Source: Sedimentisphaerales bacterium (GTDB lineage Bacteria; Planctomycetota; Phycisphaerae; Sedimentisphaerales; SG8-4). Taken from it: a stretch of 18,432 nucleotides of DNA. The notes beneath the pieces were generated by a model, which did no database searches, was not told the origin of the DNA, and saw only the letters and a program-made list of their open reading frames with translations. A program made the translations under genes and the position numbers. Shown here piece by piece: positions 18,411 through 18,432 of this stretch (position 1 is its first letter; every line of letters begins with the position of its first letter). The stretch spans positions 1-18,432 of the forward strand of contig JAFGJR010000326.1 in the NCBI GenBank assembly GCA_016928975.1, read 5' to 3'.

Positions 18411-18432
18411 TCACGAGGTGCGGCGGAAAAAT

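Overview
The window looks like a chromosomal segment of a GC-rich bacterium, most likely a planctomycete (Phycisphaerae-like). The grounds are a secreted lamin-tail/CotH/chitobiase-type protein, a TPR protein of a type I associate with that phylum, and many short GTAGC-ended palindromes. This placement is inference from gene style; no rRNA or other marker is present.

Layout. (1) 1-614: the 3' part of a GNAT acetyltransferase with a YoaP-like tail. (2) About 712-3000: what I read as an integron relic. It starts with the last ~24 codons of an integron integrase, including the catalytic-Tyr motif. A cassette junction follows at 961-967, then two cassettes in the same orientation. Cassette 1 (962-2076) encodes an unrecognised 333-aa protein with a nuclease-like ELGD...QNKK signature. 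Cassette 2 (2077-2994) encodes a 278-aa TIR-domain protein. Both cassettes end in ~60-bp attC-like sites, and in each case the R'' box is the exact 7/7 reverse complement of the core at the start of the same cassette. (3) 3158-6178, minus strand: a large secreted lamin-tail/CotH-kinase protein. (4) 6185-6519: a divergent promoter region. (5) 6520-12577: gltB-gltD, both subunits of NADPH-type glutamate synthase, overlapping by 8 bp. gltB carries an in-frame 56-bp palindrome. (6) 12578-12973: a noncoding gap holding a 177-bp composite inverted repeat (29-bp arms enclosing two long perfect hairpins), flanked by two inverted GTAGC palindromes. (7) 12974-17318: carB-carA, carbamoyl-phosphate synthase in reversed gene order. 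(8) 17327-18382, minus strand, convergent: a membrane-anchored TPR protein whose N-terminus lies in a repeat-like tract.

The core genes form a glutamine/nitrogen block: GltBD makes glutamate from glutamine and 2-oxoglutarate, and CarAB uses glutamine to make carbamoyl phosphate for arginine and pyrimidines. The most novel part is the integron relic with a TIR-domain cassette beside a possible nuclease cassette, a candidate anti-phage pair. The second is the composite palindrome in front of carB.
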